A DNA stretch of 64,000 bases from Brachionus manjavacas. Taxonomy: Eukaryota; Rotifera; Eurotatoria; Ploima; Brachionidae. Position numbers and translations under genes: made by a program. Under the pieces are notes generated by a model that searched no databases, was not told the DNA's origin, and saw only the letters and a program-made list of their open reading frames with translations. Of this stretch, positions 22,195 through 34,071 are shown one piece after another; within the stretch, counting starts at the first letter, position 1; every line of letters begins with the position of its first letter. The stretch is from assembly GCA_019054805.1 (NCBI GenBank), contig JAHQIY010000004.1, positions 8,378,501 to 8,442,500 of the forward strand, in the 5' to 3' direction.

Positions 22195-22760
22195 GATTAT
22201 TTATCCAACTTTCATTAGACCCCATTTGAAGTTTGCAGTGCCCTTTTGGAATCCCAAAACTGAAAAGTTGTAACAATCAAATCGAAAAGTGGAACGCAGA
22301 GCAACAAAGTCTATTTATTGCTTTAAGAATTAATGCTATAGTGAAAGACTAAAAAGATTAGGAATAAAGGATTTAAAAAAAAGGTGATTGAGGGCAGACC
22401 TGATTGAGTGTTAAAAAATAAGAAAAAGTTTGAACAAGATGAATTGGGAATTTTTCAAAAACAAAGATAGGTCATCACTGATGAACTCACAATATAAGAG
22501 AACATATAATCAAAATCAAGAGAGAGATAGAACAAAAAATACAAGACGGCACAACTTTTTCTTTAATAAGATATCAAGTACATGGAATAGGCTTCCAATA
22601 AATGTGATGGATGCAAAAAATTTGAATTTTTTCAAAGCTGGTTTGGATAGTTGGTTACAAAAGAACAGGAGCTGATAAAGTGCTTTGCATCAATTAAATA
22701 TTAGTTTAAGTTTTCAGCAGACTAACTACTACTACTCACTACTATAATAAAAGCTGATTT
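22195..22760 (+). mobile_element. LINE 3' end with degraded C-terminal ORF
   Basis: It starts with a frame resembling RPHLKFAVPFWNPKTEKL, the reverse-transcriptase C-terminal block also seen at 48900 ([13 protein letters not shown]), then VERRATKS. After frameshifts it ends with NFFKAGLDSWLQKNRS and a stop at 22675. A CTA-rich tail (22722-22750) follows. At least two frame breaks. Confidence 0.7.
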
Positions 22761-23350
22761 CGTCATTTTTATTAAGTTTTTATCATGTAATCATGATCAT
22801 GAACTTCAATTTGCCATTTCGGCTTTGAGAATAAAAAATTTGATCCTTGATTTTCAATTTAAGAATAATAATTAATTTTTATCTTCATACAGTTATTCTA
22901 GATATTGTAATCCATTTATTCAAACTTTAAAATCATTGGCATTGAGAATTTTGGAACAAAAAATTTTGATTGAAAATGTAAATACTCAATAACTTTTTTT
23001 TTCAAGAGATTAAAATTGGTTCTCTAAATTGTATCAATTCTGCGAATTAATGTTTATTTAATGTGTAAGCATTTTTTAGAAATAATATAAAAATAGCAAT
23101 TATTTTAAATTTGCATATTAATTTTTATTAAAAAATGAACTAGCCAACTCTACAAAGATGCATAGCATTTTATTTACTTTTTTATTAGATAGAAAGCATA
23201 AAAATAAAGCATATTTTGTATTTTTTTCAAAAAAAAAATTTTTCATATAATTATAATTTTGTTACACTAAATAAAAAAACACGCACTCAATCATTTGCTT
23301 TCTTGTGGTTGATTCTCGTTAAATTCAGGTTGGGTTTCCTTGAAAAAAAA

Positions 23351-26300
23351 TTAAAAATTTAAATCAAATTTTTTACTAGGACTAAAAACTTCTTTTTTCT
23401 CTTCGTATTCATATTTTGAACCAGTATTCGAAAGTGCAAAAAGATTGCTTATATTTTGTTTGGCATCTCCGAGCTGCTTGTTTCCGCCATCGTTTTCACC
23501 ATGACGTGGATAGCATCCATTAGAACTGGTACAAATCTGAGTAGTTTTGACATGAAATGGGAATAATTTATTTTCGGCAGTAGGGCGAATTAGAATCAAA
23601 AATATAAAATGTCCTATAAATACTACGAGAATTTCGATCAAAAAGCCAACAAATTGTCGCATATAATCTAGTATAAAATTACTGCAAATAAGGATCAATA
23701 AAGGCCCTATTAAAAACCTAAACAAAAATTTAATTTTCATTATTTTAGGACTGTAAAATTTACCAAATTGTGAAGGTGACAAGTAAAACTATGTAAAAAA
23801 CTCGTTTCTCGGGAAAATTTTTTATTGTAAAAGCTATCGAATAGCTGAACCAGATCCAGCCGAGACTCATTTTAATAGTTATTAAAGCTATACCAGCAGG
23901 TGAGCCGTAATAGTAATTCACTTGACCAGGGTCATAGAGCTTAAAAAAAATTCTAAAATTTGAAGAGTCCAAATATATTTTAATACCGCTTCAGAAAAAA
24001 TGAATGCTAAAATGTAGGCAATTACGTAGATGGCAAAGAAAATTCCAATTTTAATCCATGTAATCACCCGAAGCTTATTTCTGGTAATGGTGTAGCCTTT
24101 AGCTACTAAAATTAACATGAACAAAAAAATAATTTGACCTATTGCTTGAAAGAGTCGGCCTTTAAAAACAAAATAAAACATTTAAAAATCGAATTCGAAT
24201 TTTTACATGAATAGACAATGAGATTATAAAGGTAATTTTTTAATCAAAAATTATTAAAGTAGATTTAGTATATTTATTGTATGTATAAAATTTTTTCAAA
24301 AAATATATAAAAAAATGTCTGGTTGCGTACTTTTGCGTATTTTAGTTAAGAACGCTGATTTTCCTGAAAAATAAGTGTCCTTTTTTCAAGTTAACTATGA
24401 GTTAAATTTTTTTAGTCAGAAAATTTTGAAAAATAAGAATCAAAAATAATTTTGGTTGATACCATACTTTTCACTTTTAAAAATTAAGTCTGACCAAAAA
24501 TTTAGGTTTGATTAAATACAAGAATTAAAAAAAAAATATGAAAAAAAACTTATTTTTAATTATAATTTATTCAATTTCTCTGAAAAATAAAACCAACAAA
24601 AAATAATGTAAACCAAATAAATTCCCAGTCAAACATCTGATAGAGATTTTTTGTAGTTTCTTTAAAGATTCTTTAAAAAATCTCTATAATTTGACCAATT
24701 TTGAAGAAAACATAGAGATACTTTAGAGATAAAAAAATCAATTAATGTAAATAGAAAATCTTTATATTTTCTCTAAATTCACTGTAAAATGCTTAATTTG
24801 TTTAGCAATTCAAAAATTTTCTAGTTTTTTTATTACTTGGTTTAAGTTTTATTTTTTTATCAAATTACAGTGTCGGAAATTAACTTGTCACATCATATCA
24901 TCTGATATCATCTAATATCATTTTTTTAAACTTTCCTCATATCAGCTGATATCAGCTATTATCATTTGATATCAGATAATATCAGGTGAATTAAAATTTG
25001 AATTTTTTAATCGAAAAATTTGTAAATAATTTTTTTTTCCTAATATTAGCTGATATCAGTTGATACCAGGTCATATCTTCTAATATCAAATGATATCATA
25101 TGATATGATGTGACAAGTTAATTTCCGGCACTGTATTCTCTCAGTTATTTTTTTTTAATTTTTATAATACTGATAAATGTAAATATTTTATTTTTCATCT
25201 ATTTTAAGAAGTAAAAATAATTGGCAATTTTTTTTTTCTATTATACATTTCTAAGAATAAATGCGTGATTCAATAATTAAAATTTTAACATGCTTAAGTA
25301 TTGAGTTTTAATGAATTAACGTAATTTCAAAATTTTAAAGAAGTTAAATAGAAAAAAAAACTTCCCAATTCCTATTTTTGAAAAAAAATTTGAAGACTTT
25401 TTAGACTATGACCTCTAAGAAAACTCTATGAATTTTTCCATAATTTCTCAGAAATTATATTTTAGAGATCCTTTAAAATTTAGTTGACTGGGTATGTTCA
25501 AATATTTCAATAAAAGCAACATGGGTGATAGTTCGAGGAAAACCTTCAGATCACCAAGAAAAGTACTTCGTTTTAGTCTAGCAATTTTGCAAAATATATT
25601 TAAAAAAAAATTTTGTTAGATTTTAAAATTCAACTAATCATTTTGTGTATCATCAGATTTTAAGCAAATTTTATTTATAGTAATTCAGGGTTTAACCGTT
25701 AATGGGGTAAAACCGTGAATTCTTCTTTGAATGACTATAACTTTTCTTTGAAAAAAATTTTTCTTTTAATTAAAAAAAAAGAATATCTTTGTTAATAAAA
25801 ATGACAAATAAAAAATAATTTTTTATTTTTTTTTATTTCATTTAAACGACTAATCTTCGCTACTTAAAAGAAAATGCCGATCCTCAAAAAAAACTTTCTT
25901 GATAATTGGTAAAAATTTGAACAAAAAACACTGTTGTATGTATTTTTTGATGCTGATCACGAATTTCTTATTGAAAAATTCAAAAACTTAACCGATTTTC
26001 TGTTATTTTATAATAAAATAAATTTAAGTAAAAAATGGGATTGGGGTTAAACCGTTAATTTCATTTATTGCAATAAATAGTGTGAATTTTCTATTTGATT
26101 GATATTTAAAAAAAAAACTTTTTTAAAAATGCCGAGAAGTAACTTCCAATTAACCTTATAGCGAAGAAACTTTTCAAATAGCCATTGCCGAAATTGAAGC
26201 TAAAAAATTAAACAAACATCAAGCTTCTGTGCGCTTTAACATTCCATGTTCAACACTTAACGAACGAATCAATGAATAAAAGACCTGCAAATGGTAAAGG

Positions 26301-28384
26301 TGCTACCCCATGGATCCCTAAAGAATTTGAAACGCTTTTAGTTGAAGTGATCAAACAATTAGCTGATTGGGGTCATGGTATTAATTTTGCTAGCATTAGA
26401 AACTTTGATCAGACACAATTAAGTTGGGAAAAAAAAACAAATCGGCCAACTTAGTTGAAGAGGCGAAAAAGTCATTGGTTCAATCTGTTCTCCAACATCT
26501 ACAATCAGCAAATAAAGAGAAAACGTCAACAAAAAAAACGAGGATTAAAAGGAAGTACGGTGAAGTTTTGACTGAGAATCAAGTTTTGAAACAATTAGAA
26601 GATGAAGAGGCAAAAAAGTTGAGCAAAAAGAGGAAAAAAGTGACAATAATCAGTGATGAAGAAGAAGATGAAGAAGAGTCTGAAATTGAAATATCTCCAC
26701 TGAACGACCAAAAAAGTTGTTTCAAATGTAAAACAGTATTTGGAAAAGTCAAAACAAATCAAAACAAATGGATTTCTTGTGAGAAATGTAGCAATTGGTC
26801 TTGTGGGAAATGCCTTCCAAGAGGCTTTGATTTAACTATGGAATTTTTTTGCTCAAAAAAGTGTTCTAAATAGATAAATTTTGTTTTAAATAGGATACAT
26901 ATATTTTCTTATACTTTTTTTTGTATTTTAAATGCTTGAATTTATGTAATTCACGGATATACCCCAATGTAAGCGTTGAAACGTTAATGAATAATCTTAT
27001 TTTATTTTAACTATAACTTTTGAACCGTTCTTTTAAATAAAGTTTTTTTTTAAATTAAAGACAATATTCTCGTTTATTATTTTATATTTTTTTCGAAAAA
27101 AAAAATAAATCTCACAACTAATTAGCGATCAAATAAAAGAATTCACGGTTTTACCCCGTTTGACTATAATAAAGATTTAACTCTTAATTAAATTTTTCTT
27201 CATTTATTTTACAATTCTGCTAAAAATTCAGTCAATACTTGTAATCTCACTCAATTTGAAAACATTAAAATTTCTCTACAAAAATTTTATTTTGTGTCCT
27301 TTACTTTAAAATTCAGATGACAGGGTCCAGAGTTTAGCACCGGTTTAGGCAATCGGGTTCAATAAAAGACAAGATAATATCTCTTTTTTTAAAATAAAGC
27401 ACGCAAAAGTACACTAGTAAAGAACATTGCATTTTTCTTTAATTATCTCATTATCTTAATCTCGTTTTTAATACTTGTGGTGAGCATTCCTGGAGTGATA
27501 AATCCACTCTGAGAAAATTGTCCGTACTCGGCCATTGTGAACAAAATTGAAATTAGTTGAAGAACAACGGAAGCTATGTAAAGGCCGATTGTTATGTGAA
27601 AAAAAGATTTCATTACTAGAATTTTGGCAAATATACCACAGACAATTGAGATGATTACATATGCCAAAAATAATGCTATAGATGTCTCCAAAATACCGAA
27701 TTCATCGGCTGAAAAATGTTTTCTAAATATACTGTCTCCGTTTGTAAACTCTAACTCGTATTTTAGTCGAACATCCTTTAGTAATTAATTTATTTTTATT
27801 TTTATTTTTTTTCAATTTACATTGGAGCCGCATTTGGAAACAACCACGAACCAATATCGCGGCCTGATCGAAGAAAAGCGAAATTTCGAAGAGCAAGACA
27901 GTGACTTGATTCCATTTAGAGTCTCTTCAGTGCAGCCAACTGACGGATTTTGGGCACTAAGCTCAAATGCTTGACTCAATGGCAATTCTTTTTCTTTTAG
28001 CACACAATTCTATCAACAGGTTGATCACAATAACAGCTTAATTATTTATTTTTCTTACCAGATTATTCTCTTTGTCCTTTCTTCGAACATTATTCCACTG
28101 ATCGTCATAATAAATGAGAAATTTTTGAATTTTAAGGCTATCAGGATAGGAAACTTTAAATGAAAAAAGGCTTTCATTCGATACAAAGCAGAATTTTCCA
28201 ATTAAATTCCAGTCCTTGAAAAAAAAATTAAGTTTTTTTTTAATAAATAAATTTATTAATTTTAAAAAATTTTCCTTTAGCATTATTTTACCTTGGTCGA
28301 GGCTAACTCGTCCTTGAGGATCAACGACTTTGTCGCCATGAACCAAACCAGTGTTATGTAAACACGAATTATGTACAAAGTCAT
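23351..28384 (-). CDS. TMEM145/GPR180-like seven-transmembrane protein (7 exons)
   Basis: Member of the intimal-thickness-receptor / rhodopsin-like GPCR TM family (TMEM145, GPR180); its biochemical role is poorly known. Exons on the minus strand: 28384-28292, 28214-28059, 28009-27821, 27775-27475, 24159-23987, 23939-23764, 23717-23351; phases close to 484 aa. A signal peptide (MTLYIIRVYITLVWFMATKS) leads into DWNLIGKFCFVS and YYDDQW, then a Cys-containing ectodomain. Seven hydrophobic segments start near residue 175. Family landmarks: LFLFMLILVAKGYTITRNKL-type TM4, YDPGQVNYYYGSPAGIALI, NFPEKRVFY, and LIRPTAENKLFPFHVKTTQI. Intron 4 is 3.3 kb and carries two transposons; the other introns are 43-79 bp. 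The last exon may instead splice near 23380-23393 into sequence ending at about 23298, so the C terminus is uncertain. Confidence 0.85.
24624..25492. mobile_element. Possible outer TIR element containing the GATATC MITE
   Basis: CCCAGTCAA at 24624 is matched by TTGACTGGG ending at 25492. Inside each end, words like TAGAGATTTTT and AGAGATCC recur in inverted orientation. I see no target duplication, so this is tentative. If right, the 24868-25133 MITE inserted into it. Confidence 0.35.
24868..25133. mobile_element. 266-bp MITE made of GATATCA palindromes, TA TSD
   Basis: CAGTGTCGGAAATTAACTTG at the left and its reverse complement with one change (CAGTGCCGG...) at the right; TA lies outside both ends (24866-24867 and 25134-25135). 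This fits Tc1/mariner-type insertion. Between the TIRs are more than a dozen variants of GATATCA, many overlapping as short palindromes. No coding frame. It sits in intron 4 of the TMEM145/GPR180-like gene. Confidence 0.75.
25677..27168 (+). mobile_element. Pogo-like element: HTH and PHD-like finger, DDE missing
   Basis: GGGGTAAAACCGTGAATTCTT occurs near the left end (25704-25724) and, inverted, near the right end (27138-27158); TATAGT lies just outside on both sides, consistent with a TA target. Inside, frame 26157-26279 encodes YSEETFQIAIAEIEAKKLNK and VRFNIPCSTLNERIN, a Psq/CENP-B-type helix-turn-helix. Frame 26272-26454 continues RPANGKGATPWIPKEFETLL. Frame 26424-26873 has a Lys/Glu-rich nuclear-localisation-like region and a C-terminal CFKC...WISCEKCSNWSCGKC...FFCSKKC finger resembling a PHD. 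The DDE catalytic region is absent and frame changes twice. It lies in a host intron on the opposite strand. Confidence 0.7.
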
Positions 28385-28851
28385 AATTTAAAATTTTCCA
28401 GAAAAAGAATTTTTTAAAGAGCTAGCAATTTTCTATTTGAGTATTTCAATTTCACGACATGTAAAGGTGCCATAATTAATTTAGCTTCTCTGGTAACCAA
28501 TTCGGCAAAATAAAATGCTTTGCTAATCTCTCATCAATATTTTGCATTTTAGCTTAACAAAAAAAAGACAACTAAAGCATGTTTATGTTAAAGTCAAAAA
28601 AGATAAACATGCTAATCGTATAGCTTGTTTTAAAGTGAATAAATTATATGGTTGTTAAGGGAAATTAATATATTAGTATATATATATTTTTTTATAATTG
28701 TAATTTCTAAATAGAGTTTAAATTTACGTTTTTAACTGTGTGCGTGAGTGTAGTATGTTTTTTTGCTTAAAGAACTAGATTAAAATATGGCGATTTGAGT
28801 TTTATATTGATTTTGTATTAAGTTTGATCAATTTGTAAAAATTAAAAAAAA
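28385..28851. promoter_or_regulatory. Divergent promoter region, TMEM145-like and caspase
   Basis: 467 bp separate the start codon of the minus-strand TMEM145/GPR180-like gene from that of the plus-strand caspase. The two genes must share this control region unless distant 5' exons exist. I see no clear TATA box; several A/T runs prevent a confident call. Confidence 0.4.
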
Positions 28852-31675
28852 ATGCAAGACAACATTCAAGGTAAGAAAAAAAGCAGCTTCATTTTATCTA
28901 TTTTCTAAGCTTTAATTTCGCAGCTCTGAATGACAGCTTTGGTCAATTTTTGCAAAAAGAATACAGCCCACCTAAAGTATCAGTGGAGCCTTGTCAAGTT
29001 GACTTTTTTTACGAAAAATTCAAACAAGTGAGTTTTATTTTATAATGATAGAAAATGTTAACTAGTTGCTACAAAAAGTGTTACCCGATGTATAAGAACC
29101 CGCGCGGACAGTGCTTAATAATAAATATCTACCAGATAGCCGGCATGCCGCCAAGAAGATGGTCTGACCGGGACACAGATGCCCTAAAGCAACTATTTGA
29201 TCAGCTACTATTTAATGTACATGTATACACAGACTCGAGCCATGATTTGACCAACCAAGTAAATAATTTTTTTTATTAATTAATAGAATACAATACAAGG
29301 GTTTTTTAGTTATTAGGGCGACTTGTCTTACAAGTCTAAATAAAAATTTTAAATTTTATCTATTAATGGTTGTAGCCAAAGTTTATGCTCCAATTTTAAG
29401 AGTTAAATATTCCCTTAAATTGACCCTTAAAAGTTCTCAATGCGAAAAAACTTAGCTAATTTTCTAATACATGGCTTTTGAAAATAAAAAAATAAAATTT
29501 GGAGAATTCATTAATCTAGACCCTTTTTAAAATGAATATTCATTTTATATAGCAGAAAGTGTTATTGTTTTTTGAACAGCATTGTCTTAAAAATCTAAAA
29601 TTAGTTTCATATTTTCGAACTTTTAAAATAAGATTTATTAAGAAACTAGGATATACAGTGTTTTTTCTTTTATTTACTTATTTATTTATTTATTTAATTA
29701 AAGTTTAAGTCCCATGGACAAATTGAAATAAAAATTAATAGAAAATTAAATATCCATTTTACAATTAAGTAAAAAAAATCTAATATCTATAATCCGCGGT
29801 TCTCAGCAAAAATTACGTAATTTAATGAAATTTAACGTTAGAAAATTCAATTTTACGGTATTTTACCTAAAATGACTTCTGTAAACGAAGATTTCGTTTA
29901 ATTACCAATTTTTACACACAAATTCATAAAACCAAAAAGGGCCAAAAAAAGACTAGTTTTTCGTTTTTTGATAAAAATTTCTAAAAAAAATTGAAAATTA
30001 TTTTTTTTAACTTTCAAAAAATAAAAAAAAACGCTGAATTTTATGTAAGAATTATTTTTTTAGAGTAAAAAAACGCAAAAAAAAGTTAAAATTATCATAT
30101 TTCTTTTATTGAAATTCTAACATTTTATATTTCTTTTTAATGTTCAGACCATTTTCAGTCGTTCTTAATTATATATATATTTTTTTTTTAATTTCAATTT
30201 CTTTAATGATCTATTTAATTTTTGAATTTTGATGGCGGCATTTTGTATGTAAGAAAGAATGGGCGCTGATATTGAAGAAAATTAAAATGAATGTAAATTA
30301 AAACAAAAGATTTGAACGATGGACACTTTAAGAAAAATAGTGATTAAGAAAATTTTGTAAATTGTAAATTTTCAATTGAATCCAAGCATTAGTCTTTTAA
30401 TTCAATTAAAAATATTCTCTTTGATTAAGACCCTAAAAATGTTCTTCTTTCTTTGAAGGAATTCGCCAAATAATTAGCTAATGTTTTTCACAATGGGATA
30501 TTTTTAAATAGTAAAATTTTATTTATTTTTTTGATAAGAATTTTAAAGAAATTTTGAAAAATTTCGCTGAAATGAAAGAGCACGAGGAGGCTCAATGCAG
30601 TGTAATTTGTCTGATGTCGCATGGCGAAGAGGGCTATTTAACCACTAAGGAAGGCAATAAAGTTCTACTAGACGACATATTCACCATGTTCAACAATTTG
30701 AACTGCCCAAATCTTGCTGGCAAGCCCAAGCTATTTTTCATTCAATCGTGCAGAGACGATCCAGTAAATGGACCAGCTGAAGACCTTGGGATCCGATTGA
30801 GCTTTTGTCTGAAAGACTCAGATGAGGCCGATGGCTATGAGGCCACACAAAGTGACAACAACAACCATTTTAGACCACGGCCTGAATCTTTTTCAGCTTT
30901 AACAGGCTCAAATTCCCAAGTGTTTTACCATATTCCAAGTCTATGTGACATGCTGATCGGCTATCCGACCCAAAAAGGCTTCATTGCCTATCGAAAACCA
31001 GAAATCGGCAGCTGGTATATGAACGCCATTGTTCAAATTTTCAGCAAACACGCTCACAATACTGATCTTTGCGCAATGCTCAACATGGTCAACTCATTGA
31101 TAAGCAATGAGGTTACCAATACTGGCAAAAAGCAGATGTCTGAATATACAAGCAAGCTAACAAAGCCGTATTTTTATTTTTTTCCCGGGCTAGCGTCGGA
31201 CCCTTTGGAATGCAGTAGTGAGTTGTACGAAAGCCAAAAGCACAAGTGTGACTCTCTAAATGCCATTGATAACCTAATGAACAAAAGGAAAAAATTGACT
31301 ATTGAAAATTTTAATGCTGAGTATTGGTTGTGTGATTCATCTAAAGGAAGAGTGGTTGATGACCAACCGGACTCTAATAATGAAAATATAGTGGCGTTTT
31401 TTGAGCAGATAATTGAATTTTTGTCGGCCAGAACTGTTGGTCATTGGAAGCACATAGCTAGAGAAATGGAGTTGAATGAGAATCAAATAAGTGTAATTGA
31501 TCAGACGTGTAACATCGGGGCTAAAATAAAAATTGTTCTTCAAACATGGTTCAGACGCTGGGAAAACATACACTCGAATAAAGATGATAATGTAATCAAA
31601 TTAGCAAAGATTCTACAAAATTGTAAACTAAACAGAGTTAAAAACGAATTGTTAGATAAGTTTAATGGCTGTTAG
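28852..31675 (+). CDS. Caspase with C-terminal death domain (4 exons, 488 aa)
   Basis: Cysteine-aspartate protease of apoptosis or innate signalling. Exons: 28852-28870, 28924-29027, 29052-29258, 30539-31675; phases close. There is almost no N-terminal prodomain: the fold begins near residue 55 (NPRGQCLIINIYQIAGMPPR). Catalytic His138 is in LMSHGEEG; Cys181 is in FFIQSCRDD, so the usual QACxG is QSCRD. The small-subunit part has DMLIGYPTQKGFIAYRKPEI and GSWYMNAIVQIFS, with the substrate-binding Arg of AYRKP. An Asp-containing linker (KDSDEADG) could be the processing site. Residues about 395-487 read as a death domain: VGHWKHIAREMELNENQISV, a W-containing helix 5 (LQTWFRRWEN) and LAKILQNCKLNRVKNELL, which line up with the FADD death domain in order. 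Death-fold domains usually precede the protease. Intron 3 is 1.28 kb. Confidence 0.92.
29259..30538 (+). other. Long caspase intron 3
   Basis: A/T-rich 1.28-kb intron with a TTTA-repeat tract near 29668-29698. I found no transposon ends or coding remnants in it. The acceptor is the AG at 30537-30538, which restores the caspase frame. Confidence 0.6.
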
Positions 31676-33204
31676 ATGATCAATTATAAAAGCTTTTTTT
31701 TTTTAGCAAAAAAATTGTATTTGTAATTTTTTTCTTTTCATAAACACATTGTAAAAAAATAATTTAAAATAATAAAAATTAAAATTTTTCAATTTTTTGT
31801 AAAACTTCGATTAAAAAATGCAAGAACATTCTTAATAAAGAAGACTTATTAAATTGTTAGTTTGTTTGGAATTTTTTTATAAGTTAAAAAAATGAGTCAA
31901 GTTAAAATTCAAAATAATTTATTAAACATATTAAATTATAATAAGTATTTGATCAGTAATTTGACATTTTTATTTCTGAGTGGTGCCTTGGTCGACTCGC
32001 TTTCTTTTTCGTCTAATTTGAATTTTTATTGCCTCAGCTGATGTTTTAAATTTATTTGACAAGTGCAAATGTCTTCTTTTAATATTGTAGGATCATTTGG
32101 TAACTAAATTACAAATATTTAATTTAATACAAATCAAACCGTAAATGCTCTTTTTTTCAATCTATTTACGTGTCCCAAGGCATTTCCGGTACGATGTTTT
32201 AGGTTATCGGGTAATAAAACTCAGTAAAATTATCGCAGCCATATGAAGTGATTTTTGTATTACTAATTTCTTTATGCCCGATTTATTAAAAATAAAATAG
32301 ATAATTAATAGGAAAATAAAAAATAAAAATAAAAATTGTCTAATTAATTATCTGATAGGAAATTTTGGAATGTTTTGTTTTTTACAGTAATTAATAAAAA
32401 GTTTTTTAATTTGTACTATAACTTGGTCAATATTAAGGCTTTGATGTATGTGTAAAATTGATGTCTCTTTTGGAAAGAACTTATGTGTGTAAGTATTTTG
32501 TTTTGTATTTTTTGCAAGCTTGATTTGAAATTGGACGACACAACTTATTTCTTTCATATTAAGAACAAAAAACTTAGTATTCCTTCAGAAATGAAAAAAA
32601 ATTAATTAATTTCAATTAACGAACTGATTAAAATTTTGGAATAAAAAGAACAAAAAAGAAACAACAAAAATGTCATGCTGCAAGTCTTAAGAGAGAAAAA
32701 ATATTTTGCAAAAACAAAAAATTCAACTTTTAGAAAAAAAAAACTGTACAGCAGAATTTCCATATTGAAATTTCTTCTTGGAGATAATAGATTTATATTC
32801 TTTTAAAAAAAATGCTTTTTACGAAATCATTATTTAAAATTTACGAAAAATGATTGAAAATATTGTTAAAAAAATTTTATTCTACTGTTATAGTTAAAGA
32901 GTTGTAAAATTTATGCATAATAATTATTTTTCAAAATTCACTTAAAAAATTTGAATTCCTAAAGGGGTCCTTTGTCAACTGTAAGATACTAAGAACCACC
33001 TGAAGTCACTGTTTTAAAAAGTATAGCTAATAGTTAAATGGTTTAAACTCCCTTGTCTTAATAGCGGTAATAATTTAAAAATAATTGAGGTAGTGTTTAA
33101 TCATGAATTTTGGTAGCCTCTTAATAAAGATTTTTATAGAAAAAGATGTTTAGATTGAATCAGTAAAAAAATTTTTAACAATTTGGATCATTATAAAAAA
33201 TAAT

Positions 33205-33262
33205 AATATTAATAAGCTCCAGCAGAAAACTCCGGAGTGAGACCAGACGTGATCTTCCTATT
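33205..33262 (-). mobile_element. LINE 3' UTR fragment
   Basis: On the minus strand GACAGCTTCAATAGGAAGAT precedes a GTCTGGTCTCACTCCGGAG block and an ATT-rich tail (AATAATAATATTAATAAG on the plus strand). This is the layout of the LINE 3' ends elsewhere in the window, but the sequence is only loosely similar. Confidence 0.35.
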
Positions 33263-33494
33263 GAAGCTGTCTATTTAATAAATATTTTTTACCATAAAAT
33301 AATTATTCTTTTTCTACCAAATAATTAATTAATTTTTTGATATAAATTATTTTTCGGCATTAATAAAATTACATAAAAACTTCTTTTTACAAAAAATACT
33401 GACTTATTTTAATTTAATTTTTACAAACCTTAAAAGAATAATTCTATAAAAGGGGATTGTTTAAATAAAAAAAAATTAATTGAATAAGAATTCT

Positions 33495-33620
33495 TATTTG
33501 GCCGGTCAGCCAGTCTAATTTTTGGACCGCCAAAAAATACGGACAAAAAAATGCGCGCGATCTGAAAAACGGCCTAAAAAGTACGGATGGTCAAAAATAT
33601 AAGCGGACAAAAATACCTCT
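33495..33620 (+). repeat. Partial copy of the 21353-21876 TIR element
   Basis: GGCCGGTCAGCCAGTCT...TTTTTGGACCGCCAAAA and TACGGATGGTCAAAAATA match 21400-21510 in the same order, followed by the shared CTTAAATTGATATTTTTTT. The outer terminus and the whole right arm are missing. Confidence 0.65.
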
Positions 33621-34071
33621 TAAATTGATATTTTTTTCGAAAATAAACTCATAAATTTTAATTTAAAAATTTAAATTTTACATTAAAAATTATAAATTTA
33701 AGCAAAATTAAAAGATGATTCATTAAGAATGGTTTACAAAACATTTTTTACATAATCAATTGTCAATCAAATTGTCAAATAATCAATCAAAATTTTATTT
33801 TTATGAAAAAATAAATGATTTGCTTCAGAAAAATTTTTATAATTCAAATGCAAATTTTTAAAACTCTGAATTTTAAGTGCTTCATTAAATTATTCTAATG
33901 TTTCTTTTAGTCAATAGAAATGAAATGAGAAATTTTTGCCCGAAAAATTTTATTACTAATCAATAAAACTCCTGGGCTGGTAAACTATCAAAATGAGTTA
34001 TGTAATAAATATTAATTCCTGGTTAAATTACGAGAAAATGAGCCTGATTTTATTAAAAAAATTAAATTTTA

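Larger units (their letters stand above)
31676..34071. other. Spacer downstream of caspase
   Basis: No gene recognised. A minus-strand 69-codon frame at 32348-32557 has no family match that I know. Repeat remnants lie at 33205-33262 and 33495-33620. Confidence 0.45.

Noticed and set aside
31337-31573. Minus-strand frame opposite the caspase death domain
   Set aside because: Antisense shadow of the conserved death domain.
32348-32557. Minus-strand 69-codon frame with ATG
   Set aside because: No recognisable domain and no splice or promoter context; chance frame more likely.
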